Shown here: piece by piece, positions 25,667 to 35,603 of the stretch
Numbering within the stretch: the first letter of the stretch is position 1
How the letters are laid out: every line of letters begins with the position of its first letter
Assembly: GCA_050486405.1 (NCBI GenBank)
Contig: JBJHDF010000004.1
Coordinates: 1-64,000, forward strand
Direction of reading: 5' to 3'
DNA from: JBJHDF01 sp050486405
Lineage (GTDB): Bacteria > Pseudomonadota > Gammaproteobacteria > Pseudomonadales > Cellvibrionaceae
Length of the DNA stretch: 64,000 nt
Translations under genes and position numbers: made by a program
The notes under the pieces: model-generated
Told to the model about the DNA's origin: nothing
What the model saw: only the letters and a program-made list of their open reading frames with translations
Databases searched by the model: none

Positions 25667-27232
25667 TCAGGGGTTGGGTGCCACCAGTATGTCCTTTTCC
25701 GGTCCCCAGGTACGACTAGTGCGGTCGTAGGTGGAGAAGGAGCCGCCGTCGTCCCAGAAGGTGGCAGCGATGCCGTGCTGGGTAGCCAGATTGACGTGGT
25801 GCTCCAGGTAGGCCAGACGATCCTCGGTGGCACAGACATTGTTCGGCGCGGTGAAGTCGTATTTTGCCGCACCGAATTCATTCAGCGTGACCGGCACACC
25901 CCGGCTCTGCCCCCAGGCTTGCGCTGTCTGGTAAATGCCGGCCAGTTCGTTGCGGTCCTGCTGGCTGCCCCAGCCCCGTGTGCACTGACCGGCGAAGGGC
26001 CAGGGGTCGTAGGAGTGGAAGTTGCCGATCAGGTAGTCATCCGCCGGCAACTGAATCTGCGCCAGGGTGTGCACACCACTGTATTCATGGCCGGAGATGA
26101 CCACCAGGCGATTGGGGTTGGAGGCGCGAATGATGGGCAGCACCCCGGCTTTGAGGGCATTGGTCTGGGTCGCATTCAGACCGATGGGTTCATTGAGAAT
26201 CTCGAACATCAGGCGCGACGACTTGTTGGCAAAACGCTCGGCAATCTGGGTCCAGATGGCGTTGAAGCGCTCCTGCTTGGCGCTGTTGAAACCGCCCTCC
26301 CACAACCAGCGCTCGTGGTGGGTATTGAGCGTGACATAGAAACCCCGAGCCAGCGCCCAGTCGACGATCTGTTCGGCCCGGTCCATGCGCTCGGCACTGA
26401 TGGTGTAGGGTGCGCTGGTGCCGGCATGGTCGTTCCAGGTGGCGGGGATCCGCACATGGCGAAAGCCGGCGGCGAGAAAGTCGTCGAAAAATACTTCCTG
26501 GGCGGGCAGTGCCCAGTCACCCTCGTTGGGGAAAGCGTCCAGGGTATTGCCCAGGTTGATGCCAATGCCCATATCAGCCACGGTGGCATGGGGCTCCAGT
26601 ACCCAGTCCTCGCTGTAGACAAATTCCAGGTAGTCCAGCCCGACGCCACCCTGCAACAGGTCCAGGCGCAACACCTGCAGGCCGTCGCTCAGGTACACTA
26701 CCTCGGTGGTGATGTCCCGCCAGTTTTCCTCGCCCACCGGCACGGACATTTGCGTGCCGGGCAGTGTCTGCCCCGCCGAACGCAGCGCCAGCGCCCCGTC
26801 TGTCTCGCCATTATCCGCCTGCACACGGTAGGTAAGTGTATACAAACCTGACCTTTGCACCTGCACCGTATATTCCAGGTACTCACCGCTGGAGGTACCG
26901 GTCAGGGCGGCGCCAGCGGACAGTTCAGCCCCTTCGATCAATTCGGCGGTGATCAAATGCACCGAGGTTTCGCACTGATCAAACCGTTCGACCTCAATGC
27001 GCGTATCGCCGTCGCCGACGACCACCGGCATGCCGTCATAGGCGCAGTCTGAGGAGACAGGCGGTTCCTCAGGCCCCGGTGGCGGCGGCTCGGGTGTGGG
27101 AACCGTGGGTGGCTCGGGCTCGGGTGACGGCGTGTCAACCCCGGAGGAGCGGGTGCTGCCGCAAGCAGTCGCGGCGGTTACCAAGGCCACCATCAGGCCT
27201 GCGCGAAACAGTATGGACAATTTCTCTGACAT
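25667..27232 (-). CDS. GH5 family cellulase with CBM6-like module, lipoprotein
   Basis: A 521-residue secreted glycosidase. The signal ends in a lipobox, TAAC, near residue 24, followed by a Pro/Glu-rich linker (about 33-60). Residues 70-200 form a CBM6/CBM35-like module (IEVERFD..., TSSGEYLEYTVQV, GVGLDYLEF). The GH5 catalytic domain follows from GINLGNTLDA near 224, with the acid/base in MFEILNEPIG near 345 and the nucleophile in TLNEFGAAKYDF near 447. The likely activity is endo-beta-1,4-glucanase; mannanase cannot be excluded. It is divergent from an AraC-type regulator. Confidence 0.93.
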   Translation of the reverse strand: MSEKLSILFRAGLMVALVTAATACGSTRSSGVDTPSPEPEPPTVPTPEPPPPGPEEPPVSSDCAYDGMPVVVGDGDTRIEVERFDQCETSVHLITAELIEGAELSAGAALTGTSSGEYLEYTVQVQRSGLYTLTYRVQADNGETDGALALRSAGQTLPGTQMSVPVGEENWRDITTEVVYLSDGLQVLRLDLLQGGVGLDYLEFVYSEDWVLEPHATVADMGIGINLGNTLDAFPNEGDWALPAQEVFFDDFLAAGFRHVRIPATWNDHAGTSAPYTISAERMDRAEQIVDWALARGFYVTLNTHHERWLWEGGFNSAKQERFNAIWTQIAERFANKSSRLMFEILNEPIGLNATQTNALKAGVLPIIRASNPNRLVVISGHEYSGVHTLAQIQLPADDYLIGNFHSYDPWPFAGQCTRGWGSQQDRNELAGIYQTAQAWGQSRGVPVTLNEFGAAKYDFTAPNNVCATEDRLAYLEHHVNLATQHGIAATFWDDGGSFSTYDRTSRTWGPEKDILVAPNP

Positions 27233-27445
27233 CTTTTACCTCATTGCTGAATCCGTGTTGCCGCAGCGCTCGCCGGCCGCAGTCAGTGTCGGTAAACCGG
27301 CCCACAATCTAGCACCTGTGCTTGTCTGCGACGACCTGATATCCGTCGATACCGAAGTCTGGCCTTGAAATAAACTCCATCTTATACTTGACCCCGGCGG
27401 CGAAGGGCTCGCAGCCCGACCAAACCAATAAAACAGAGCCAAGCC

Positions 27446-28603
27446 TTGAACCCCCTGAGTCACGATTCACTGCTGTTCAACGTCCACGATCTGGTGTTGC
27501 TGATGGCCGCCGGTCAGTATCTGCTGCTGGCCGCTCTGCTGCTGGCCACCCGCCGTGCCTCAGAGCGCAGCAGCGGCCTGTTGGCGGCTTTGCTGGTGAT
27601 CACAGCGGTGCAGGCAGTGGACATCCTGATGATCTGGAGCGAGCCGCTGCGGGCGCTGATTCTCGACTGGAATCCCAATCTGCTGTTTCTCGGCAGTTTC
27701 AGCTACTGGCTTCAGGGACCGCTGCTCTACTGGTACGTGGCCAGCGTGCTCTACCGCAATTTTCGTTTCCGCTGGTGGCACCTGCCGCACCTGATACCGG
27801 CGCTGCTGGTGGGCCTGCTGCTGGTGCGCCATTACTATCTGCTGCCGCATGAAGAAAAGGTAGCGTTGATGGCAAATCTGGAATTCATGTGGACGCCGCT
27901 GATGACCCGTTTCGTCACTGGCTGGCACCTGAGTGTGATTCTCTACGGCGCCGCTGGCCTGGTGCTGCTGGCGCGCTATCGGCGCCAGTTGCGTCAGTTA
28001 TATGCCAACATCGAAAGCCACCAGCGCGGCTGGCTGACCTGGGTGCTGGTGGGGTTTGTCCTGATCGCCAGTTGGAAGCTGGTGGTACACCTGGTGGGCG
28101 AGCGCATTGGCGACCACCTGTCCAATATCCTGGGCATTGCCGGCGGTTACATCACTTTTGTGTTTGTCACGTCGCTGGTGTTTGTCAGTATCCGCTACGC
28201 GCACCTGTTCGGTGGCCTGGAACCAGAAAAAACCGCCACCGAACCCGAGCCGTTCAAGCCAGAACAGGTGCAGCGGGTGGAAACCTTTGTGGTGAAGGAG
28301 AAACCCTACCTGGACCCCGATATTTCCATCGAGCGCCTGGCCAGGCGTCTGTCACTGCCGGAACGCACGCTGTCGCGCATCCTGAACCAGCACTTCGGCA
28401 GGAATTTTTTCGAGTTCATCAACGGCTACCGGGTGGAGCAGGCCAAGCGACTGCTCGCCAGCGAGGAGCACCGCCACCTGAGTATGCTGGATATCCTTTC
28501 GGAGTCCGGCTTTACCAGCAAGTCCACCTTCAACGCCATCTTCAAGAAGCAGGTGGGGCAGACTCCTTCCCAGTACCGCAAGACGGCGGGCAACTCGTCC
28601 TAG
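27446..28603 (+). CDS. membrane-anchored AraC-family transcriptional regulator
   Basis: A 385-residue regulator with about seven hydrophobic segments in residues 12-255 and an AraC-type double helix-turn-helix in the last 100 residues (DISIERLARRLSLPERTLSR, then MLDILSESGFTSKSTFNAIF and QTPSQYRK). This architecture senses a signal at the membrane and binds DNA directly. It is transcribed away from the GH5 cellulase across a 213-bp gap and is the obvious candidate regulator of it. The start is TTG; no better ATG exists before the first helix. It converges on fumarase with a 4-bp overlap. Confidence 0.88.
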   Translation: MNPLSHDSLLFNVHDLVLLMAAGQYLLLAALLLATRRASERSSGLLAALLVITAVQAVDILMIWSEPLRALILDWNPNLLFLGSFSYWLQGPLLYWYVASVLYRNFRFRWWHLPHLIPALLVGLLLVRHYYLLPHEEKVALMANLEFMWTPLMTRFVTGWHLSVILYGAAGLVLLARYRRQLRQLYANIESHQRGWLTWVLVGFVLIASWKLVVHLVGERIGDHLSNILGIAGGYITFVFVTSLVFVSIRYAHLFGGLEPEKTATEPEPFKPEQVQRVETFVVKEKPYLDPDISIERLARRLSLPERTLSRILNQHFGRNFFEFINGYRVEQAKRLLASEEHRHLSMLDILSESGFTSKSTFNAIFKKQVGQTPSQYRKTAGNSS

Positions 28604-30117
28604 GACACAGCTTCGCCCTGGGCGATTTTCTCCTTCCAGATCAACGGCCCGGTCTGGTGCACCGACTCGCCCTGGCTGTCCACCGCCACGGTGACCGGCA
28701 TGTCCCTGACCTCGAACTCGTAGATGGCCTCCATGCCCAGTTCCGGGAAACCCAGCACCCGGGCGGATTTGATGGCCTGGGCCACCAGATAGGCGGCACC
28801 GCCCACGGCCATCAGGTACACCGAGCGGTGATCGCGGATGGCATCGATGGCGGCCGGGCCGCGTTCGGCCTTGCCGATCATGCCCAGCAGGCCGGTCTGC
28901 TCCAGCAGGGTGCGGGTGAACTTGTCCATGCGGGTGGCGGTGGTGGGGCCGGCCGGACCCACCACTTCGTCGCGCACCGGGTCCACCGGGCCAACGTAGT
29001 AGATAAAGCGGCCAGCGAGATCGACGGGAAGTTTTTCGCCTCTGGCCAGCATATCCACCATTTTCTTGTGGGCTGCGTCGCGGCCGGTGAGCATTTTGCC
29101 GGACAGCAGCAGGGTGTCGCCCGGCTGCCAGTTGGCCACGTCCTCCCGGGTGACGCTGTCCAGATTTACCCGGCGCACGCTGTCGCTCACTTCCCGGGAG
29201 ATCTCCGGCCAGTCGTCCAGGTTGGGCGGTGTCTGCAGGGCCGGGCCGGCGCCGGTGAGGGTGAAGTGGGCGTGGCGGGTGGCGGCGCAGTTGGGAATGA
29301 TGGCCACCGCCTTGTTGGCGGCGTGGGTGGGGTAGTCGCGGACTTTGACGTCCAGCACCGTGGTCAGGCCGCCCAGGCCCTGGGCGCCGATGCCCAGGCG
29401 GTTGACCTTGTCATACAGTTCCAGGCGCAGTTCCTCGGCGCGGTTTTGCGCGCCCCGGGCCTGCAGGTCCTGGATGTCCACCGGGTCCAGCAGGGCTTCC
29501 TTGGCCAGCAGCATGGCTTTTTCCGCCGTGCCGCCGATACCGATGCCGAGCATGCCCGGCGGGCACCAGCCGGCGCCCATTTTCGGCACCATTTCCAGTA
29601 CCCAGTCCACCACCGAGTCCGAGGGGTTGAGCATGGCGAACTTGGTTTTGGCCTCGCTGCCACCGCCCTTGGCAGCCACGTGCACTTCCACCGTGTCGCC
29701 GGGGACAATGTTGGTGTGAATCACCGCCGGGGTGTTGTCGCCGGTGTTTATGCGGGCGCCGTCCGGGTCCGCCAGAATGGACGCGCGCAACACATTGTCC
29801 GGGTGCTGGTAGGCGCGGCGCACACCTTCGTTGACCATGTCCTCCAGGCTCATCTGCGCGTCCCACTGCACCTTCATGCCCACGGTGACGAATACGGTGA
29901 CGATGCCGGTGTCCTGACAGATGGGCCTGTGGCCCAAAGCGCACATGCGCGAGTTGATCAGAATCTGGGCCATGGCGTCGCGGGCGGCGGGATTGGCCTC
30001 GCGCTCATAGGCGCGGTGTACGGCCTGAATAAAATCCACGGGGTGGTAGTAGGAAATGAACTGCAGGGCATCGGCGACGCTGTCGATCAGGTCGTCCTGG
30101 CGAATTACGGTGGTCAT
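28600..30117 (-). CDS. fumA: class I fumarate hydratase (iron-sulfur)
   Basis: A 505-residue fumarase of the oxygen-sensitive [4Fe-4S] class, converting fumarate to malate in the TCA cycle. Three conserved cysteines suit the cluster: HRPICQDTG near residue 68, GAGWCPPG near 187 and IPNCAATRH near 274. The C-terminal beta domain (EVVGPAGPTTATRMD, near 390) is fused, as in FumA/FumB. The frame could begin at a TTG two codons earlier; ATG 30117 is preferred. It is monocistronic. Confidence 0.95.
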   Translation of the reverse strand: MTTVIRQDDLIDSVADALQFISYYHPVDFIQAVHRAYEREANPAARDAMAQILINSRMCALGHRPICQDTGIVTVFVTVGMKVQWDAQMSLEDMVNEGVRRAYQHPDNVLRASILADPDGARINTGDNTPAVIHTNIVPGDTVEVHVAAKGGGSEAKTKFAMLNPSDSVVDWVLEMVPKMGAGWCPPGMLGIGIGGTAEKAMLLAKEALLDPVDIQDLQARGAQNRAEELRLELYDKVNRLGIGAQGLGGLTTVLDVKVRDYPTHAANKAVAIIPNCAATRHAHFTLTGAGPALQTPPNLDDWPEISREVSDSVRRVNLDSVTREDVANWQPGDTLLLSGKMLTGRDAAHKKMVDMLARGEKLPVDLAGRFIYYVGPVDPVRDEVVGPAGPTTATRMDKFTRTLLEQTGLLGMIGKAERGPAAIDAIRDHRSVYLMAVGGAAYLVAQAIKSARVLGFPELGMEAIYEFEVRDMPVTVAVDSQGESVHQTGPLIWKEKIAQGEAVS

Positions 30118-30259
30118 GGGCAAGGCTCATTGGAAACGGCTGGGTTGGTCGCGCATTCTACACCAGAAGCCATCTTCTGAACGCTCGGAGCATATTTTGT
30201 GCTCAGATGGCATGGAAGACCGTATATGTCGGGGATTTTGTGCTCGAAACGCTTGCAAT

Positions 30260-30273
30260 CCCCATATATGGGG
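30260..30273. promoter_or_regulatory. 14-bp palindrome between fumA and the Lar-like gene
   Basis: CCCCATATATGGGG is a perfect palindrome in the 209-bp gap between the divergent fumarase and Lar-like genes. Upstream, ATTTTGTGCTC occurs twice, at 30194-30204 and 30235-30245, exactly 41 bp apart. The half CCCCATAT resembles a sigma-32 -10 box, but no good -35 box is correctly spaced, so an operator reading is preferred. Confidence 0.4.
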
Positions 30274-30326
30274 GTAGACTGGTGCTGGATGACAATAACT
30301 GTGCACCGTCACGGAGCGTGAAGCTC

Positions 30327-30539
30327 ATGGCCAATCGTATCGAGCCCTGTCCTTTCTGCCACAGCCAACATCTGCACATCACCCTCAATGGCGCCAGCTA
30401 CTGCGTCGTCTGCGAAAGCTGCCGCAGCAAGGGGCCACACAGGGTCGACCTGCAGGACGCCATCGACCGCTGGAATCACACTTCGGGCCTGGTACCCCAC
30501 CTGCAGGCACCGGGCTCCGTGCCGGCTAGGGCGTGCTGA
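30327..30539 (+). CDS. Lar-family (restriction alleviation-like) zinc-ribbon protein
   Basis: A 70-residue protein with two CxxC pairs: EPCPFCHSQHLHI near residue 6 and VVCESCRSKGP near 27, followed by AIDRWNH, the closing motif of Lar/restriction-alleviation-like zinc ribbons. Phage and Rac-prophage Lar proteins reduce type I restriction, but many chromosomal relatives are uncharacterised and no phage gene lies nearby. The frame extends upstream to 30207; ATG 30327 starts immediately before the domain. Its end overlaps the convergent coiled-coil gene by 14 bp. Confidence 0.72.
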   Translation: MANRIEPCPFCHSQHLHITLNGASYCVVCESCRSKGPHRVDLQDAIDRWNHTSGLVPHLQAPGSVPARAC

Positions 30540-31260
30540 TCTGCTCGCGGATCTGCAGCAGATCCCGATTGATGCTGCGCCGATAGGCGTCAATGGCCGC
30601 TATGGCTTCCTCGTTGGCGCTCACGCGCTGAGCCAGATTGCGCATTTCGCGCAGCTGGGCATCGGTGCGACTGAGCTGCTCGCTGAGCATCAGCAACTGG
30701 CGGCGCTGATCATCGATACTCCCCAGGGAACCGCGAATGTCCGTCAGAGCCTGTTCCACGGCGGTGCGACTGGTTTCGATCTGCTGCCGCAGGGAGTTGG
30801 CCAGGTTCTTCACTTCCGTACTCTCCCGGCGAATGGCCGCCAGGTCGCTGGTGAGTTTTTCAATATTGCTGCGATTTTCGGCAATGGCTGTGCGATTGCG
30901 GTCATAGGACACGCCCCACAACTTGCGGATTTCCGAGTCCGCCCAGCGCAGTTTTTCCTGGATTTCCTCCACGGACTGACTGGCCTCGTCGGAGGTCAGC
31001 TCCAGGCGTCCTTCCAGTTGCCGGATCAGTTCGGTGGAGCGCTCCAGGGCGGCCTGGGACTCTTGCAGTTGCCAGGCCAGATAACCGCTGCCACCGAGAC
31101 TGGCCATGGCCAGCAGCAGGGCAACCACCGCCAGGAAGCCGCCGCCGGAACGAGATGACCGGGGCGGTGGCGGCGGTGGCTGATGTCGGCCGCCGCCGCG
31201 CTCGGGTTCGTCCTGATCGTGCACTATGGTGGCGGACAGGGTGGGCTCTCGGCGTTGCAT
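30526..31260 (-). CDS. single-pass membrane coiled-coil protein, unknown function
   Basis: A 244-residue protein: a polar, proline-rich cytoplasmic start (a run of six prolines near residue 28), one membrane helix (FLAVVALLLAMASLGGSGYLAW, about residues 40-62), then a long coiled coil (65-240) with regular heptads such as QESQAALERSTELIRQLEGR. Its topology resembles septal or envelope scaffold proteins, but no family is recognised. ATG 31260 is preferred over the extended frame to 31326, which adds a cysteine-rich, implausible start. Confidence 0.75.
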   Translation of the reverse strand: MQRREPTLSATIVHDQDEPERGGGRHQPPPPPPRSSRSGGGFLAVVALLLAMASLGGSGYLAWQLQESQAALERSTELIRQLEGRLELTSDEASQSVEEIQEKLRWADSEIRKLWGVSYDRNRTAIAENRSNIEKLTSDLAAIRRESTEVKNLANSLRQQIETSRTAVEQALTDIRGSLGSIDDQRRQLLMLSEQLSRTDAQLREMRNLAQRVSANEEAIAAIDAYRRSINRDLLQIREQISTP

Positions 31261-31325
31261 AGTGGTGGTTACCTTCGGATGTTGACAAAAGCAGCGCTGT
31301 TTATAGCAGGAATACCCGGACAACA

Positions 31326-31349
31326 AAAGGCCGCCCGCAGGCGGCCTTT
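31326..31349 (-). terminator. rho-independent terminator of the PuuD-like gene
   Basis: AAAGGCCGCC (31326-31335) and GGCGGCCTTT (31340-31349) form a 10-bp stem with a 4-base loop. On the minus strand the stem runs into TTTTGTTG. It lies 25 bp after the stop of the gene ending at 31374. Confidence 0.8.
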
Positions 31350-31373
31350 CCCAGCGACAGGTTACGATGCTGT

Positions 31374-32018
31374 CTACAGTGCCTGTATGAGCGCCACCAG
31401 CACCACGGTGAGACCCAGGCTGCAGGCGATCACCCCTTTGACCGTGGTCATGGGCCCCTGTTTCCCGAACAGTGCATTGATTTCCAGCAGCAGCACCACA
31501 ACCAGCGCCAGAATCAGGCCGAGCAGGCTGGCGCCATCGGCCATCACCGGAATCATGCCGGAGCCGGCCCCGTGCTTGGAGGCAAACATGCCGAACAGCA
31601 TGGGCGCGGAGAACAGGGTGTTGGTGCGCGACGCCAGCAGCGCCTTGCCCGCCGCCGCGGCCGGATCACCGCCGCTCTTCAGGCCGAGCGCGATTTTCTG
31701 GTTGGGCCAGATCACCAGCCACACATTCAGAAACATCAGGGTAGCCAGAACGCCGCCGAGCACGATAAAGGCATTGACACTGGCGCCGAGTCCGATAAAC
31801 AGCAGCACACCGGTGAGGAAAGTGAACATGGCGGCCCAGCGGAACCACCAGAGCGCACTGGGCGCCAGCTTGGCCTTGGCGTCGGCCAACGCCTCGGGAC
31901 TGGCCTGTTTGAAATAGCCGCCCTGAACAAAGTTGAAGTAGTACAGCAGGCCGATCCAGGTAATACCAAAAAGACCGTGGCTCCAGCGAGCCAGAAAATC
32001 GAGATTGAGAATTTCCAT
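31374..32018 (-). CDS. urate hydroxylase PuuD-like membrane protein, without cytochrome domain
   Basis: A 214-residue membrane protein with about six helices that matches the membrane part of PuuD-type urate hydroxylases (RWSHGLFGITWIGLLYYFNF near residue 9, WLVIWPNQKIALG near 99). Full PuuD proteins carry a C-terminal cytochrome c domain with CxxCH; it is absent here. No purine catabolism genes are adjacent, so urate oxidation is doubtful. ATG 32018 has a GGGGAG ribosome site; the extended frame to 32051 lacks one. Confidence 0.78.
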   Translation of the reverse strand: MEILNLDFLARWSHGLFGITWIGLLYYFNFVQGGYFKQASPEALADAKAKLAPSALWWFRWAAMFTFLTGVLLFIGLGASVNAFIVLGGVLATLMFLNVWLVIWPNQKIALGLKSGGDPAAAAGKALLASRTNTLFSAPMLFGMFASKHGAGSGMIPVMADGASLLGLILALVVVLLLEINALFGKQGPMTTVKGVIACSLGLTVVLVALIQAL

Positions 32019-32111
32019 AACACACTCCCCTGTTTCGGTTGTAGTTATCACGGTGAGTCATATAGCGCATAGCGCACCGAGTATACCACAGGGGGTCGTG
32101 ATGGCAGAAAA

Positions 32112-32132
32112 GGGGCGAGTCCGCTTCGCCCC
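32112..32132 (-). terminator. terminator of sodB
   Basis: GGGGCGA (32112-32118) pairs with TCGCCCC (32126-32132). On the minus strand the stem is followed by TTTTCTG. It lies 11 bp after the stop of the superoxide dismutase gene. Confidence 0.75.
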
Positions 32133-32143
32133 CAGGCGCCGTA

Positions 32144-32728
32144 TCAGGCAGCGAAGTTGGCGTTCACAAACTCCCAGTTCACCAGTGCCCAGAAGGCTTT
32201 CAGGTAATCGGGGCGGGAGTTGCGGTAATCGATGTAGTAGGCGTGCTCCCACACATCCACAGTCAACAGCGGGGTAACGCTATCGTCGGTGAGCGGTGTG
32301 GCGGCGTTGCTGGTGTTGACAATGGCCACACTGCCATCGGATTTTTTTACCAGCCAGGTCCAGCCGGAACCGAAGTTGGCGACAGCGGCATTGTTGAACT
32401 CTTCCTGAAACTTGTCGAAGGAGCCGAACGCAGAGGTGATGGCCTCGGCCACGGCGCCAGTGGCCTCGCCGCCACCATTGGGGCTCAGGCAGTGCCAGTA
32501 GAAGGTGTGGTTCCAGATCTGCGCGGCATTGTTGAACACACCACCGGAGGAAGACTTGATCACCTCTTCCAGGGATTTGCCTTCGAACTCGGTGCCGGGC
32601 ACCAGGCCGTTCAGCTTGTCGACGTAGGTCTTGTGGTGTTTGCCATAGTGGTACTGCAAGGTCTCGGCGGAAATGTGCGGCGCCAGAGCGTCTTCAGCGT
32701 AGGGAAGCGGGGGTAATTCAAAAGCCAT
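32144..32728 (-). CDS. sodB: iron superoxide dismutase
   Basis: A 194-residue Fe-type superoxide dismutase, detoxifying superoxide in the cytoplasm. Metal ligands are visible: His in LQYHYGKHHKTYVDKLN (near residue 27), His in IWNHTFYWHCL (near 74), Asp and His in DVWEHAYYIDY (near 159). The FNNAAQIWNHTFYW pattern and the absence of manganese-type residues favour iron. Monocistronic with its own terminator; the 150-bp upstream gap probably holds the promoter. Confidence 0.96.
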   Translation of the reverse strand: MAFELPPLPYAEDALAPHISAETLQYHYGKHHKTYVDKLNGLVPGTEFEGKSLEEVIKSSSGGVFNNAAQIWNHTFYWHCLSPNGGGEATGAVAEAITSAFGSFDKFQEEFNNAAVANFGSGWTWLVKKSDGSVAIVNTSNAATPLTDDSVTPLLTVDVWEHAYYIDYRNSRPDYLKAFWALVNWEFVNANFAA

Positions 32729-32829
32729 GATAAATCTCCTGTACAGCTAACAGAGTTTATAAACCAGATATTTCCGGTATGGACCGCCAGTTCTATGCTG
32801 GCTGTTGGAATAATGACGAGGCTAAAATG

Positions 32830-32855
32830 GATTGCGCGCCCGGGGGCGCGCAATC
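32830..32855 (-). terminator. terminator of groESL
   Basis: GATTGCGCGCC (32830-32840) pairs with GGCGCGCAATC (32845-32855) over a 4-base loop. On the minus strand the stem is followed by CATTTTAG. It lies 28 bp after the groEL stop. Confidence 0.8.
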
Positions 32856-32882
32856 TCGTTGACAACATTGAGGTAGTGCGAC

Positions 32883-34529
<1,647 letters not shown>

Positions 34530-34587
34530 GGTCTGTTTCCTTCAATCAATTCGTTAAACGGAATCTTCGGTTGGTCGGGATCGGGGT

Positions 34588-34878
34588 TTACTCGATCACG
34601 GCCTTGATATCGCTCTCGCTGAGGATGACCAGTTCCTGGCCGTCCACTTCAATGGTGTCGCTGCCGGCGTACTTGCCGAACACCACCACATCACCGACCT
34701 TGACGTCCAGCGGGCGGACATCGCCGTTGTCAAGTACGCGGCCGCTGCCAATGGCAACCACTTCACCCTGATTGGGCTTTTCCTTGGCTGAACCGGGCAG
34801 AACAATGCCACCGGCGGTTTTTTCCTCTTCTTCCTTGCGGCGAACCACAACGCGATCGTGTAAAGGACGAATTTTCAT
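34588..34878 (-). CDS. groES: co-chaperonin GroES
   Basis: A 96-residue GroES, the lid of the GroEL chamber. It opens with MKIRPLHDRVVVRRKEEEEK, has the mobile loop TAGGIVLPGSAKEKP (near residue 21) and the GDVVVFGKYAGSDTIEVDG strand near 61, and ends DIKAVIE. It is the first gene of groESL, behind a sigma-32-like promoter. Confidence 0.98.
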   Translation of the reverse strand: MKIRPLHDRVVVRRKEEEEKTAGGIVLPGSAKEKPNQGEVVAIGSGRVLDNGDVRPLDVKVGDVVVFGKYAGSDTIEVDGQELVILSESDIKAVIE

Positions 34879-34944
34879 GGACTGTTTTCTCCAACTAGCC
34901 TGTATTCAGTGAAAGATGCCGGGTTGCCCCGGAGGTGCGACCAG

Positions 34945-34972
34945 ATATGGTGGCGGAAGGCCCGGTTTCAAG
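34945..34972 (-). promoter_or_regulatory. sigma-32-type heat-shock promoter of groESL
   Basis: Read on the minus strand, CTTGAAA (34972-34966) is followed after 13 bp by CACCATAT (34952-34945). This matches the sigma-32 pattern CTTGAAA-N(11-16)-CCCCATnT with one mismatch in the -10 box. It lies 67 bp before the groES start. I see no CIRCE element in the 34879-35080 gap. Confidence 0.8.
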
Positions 34973-35080
34973 GCCCGCCACCGCCCGGCGACCAGCCGGG
35001 GTCGCCCCGGGGGTTAACGCCTGAGAGCAAGGTGGGGATGATTTGCGGAATTTCAACAGTTGGGGAGCAAATATGTGCGA

Positions 35081-35566
35081 TCAATCCTCGCGGCGGTAGT
35101 CTCCCTCCAGGGTGCGCCCGCCGCCGGAGCCCTGATCGTGCCCGCCGGGGCTTTGGCCATTCCCGCCGGGAGGCTGTCTTTGCCCGCCGGGGGGCTGGCC
35201 ATAGTAGCTGGCGCGCACCTGAACCCGGCGCAACCAGCGCGTCAGCAGCGCCCGGCGCAGGGGGGGCACCAGGCAGGCGAAGCCGACGATATCCGTGGCA
35301 AACCCCGGCACCAGCAGCATGATACCGGCCAGAGCCAGTACCAGCCCTTCGAGCATCTCCACCGCCGGCACCTCGCCCTGCTGCATGCGCAGGTCCGCCC
35401 GGTTGAGGGCGCCCAGCCCCTGGCGGCGGATCAGCACCAGGCCCACAACGGCAGTGAGCACCACCAGCGCCACGGTGGTCAGACCGCCGATCAGGCTGCC
35501 CACCTCGATCAGCAGCCAGAGCTCCAGCAGGGGTATCAGAATCAGGGCGACGATCAGGGAACGCAT
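35081..35566 (-). CDS. fxsA: FxsA family membrane protein
   Basis: A 161-residue inner-membrane protein. It opens LIVALILIPLLELWLLIEVG, has the GLVLIRRQG loop near residue 42 and a second hydrophobic pair near 70-95 with LLVPGFATDIVGF, all typical of FxsA. Overproduced E. coli FxsA relieves exclusion of phage T7 by the F plasmid; its normal role is unclear. The C-terminal tail is a Gly/Pro/Gln repeat (QPPGGQRQPPGGNGQSPGG). It lies between the DUF481 gene and groES on the same strand. Confidence 0.9.
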   Translation of the reverse strand: MRSLIVALILIPLLELWLLIEVGSLIGGLTTVALVVLTAVVGLVLIRRQGLGALNRADLRMQQGEVPAVEMLEGLVLALAGIMLLVPGFATDIVGFACLVPPLRRALLTRWLRRVQVRASYYGQPPGGQRQPPGGNGQSPGGHDQGSGGGRTLEGDYRRED

Positions 35567-35603
35567 GGTGAAGACTCCTGCTGTTGGGGCCGAGAGCCGC
35601 GGT

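Noticed and set aside
27889..30180. 763-residue + strand frame across the AraC regulator and fumarase
   Set aside because: It covers the end of one gene and the antisense of another; composition is typical of shadow frames.
30235..30273. Sigma-32 promoter at CCCCATAT
   Set aside because: The only -35-like sequence (CTCGAAA) is 10 bp away, too short, and the box is better explained as half of a perfect palindrome.
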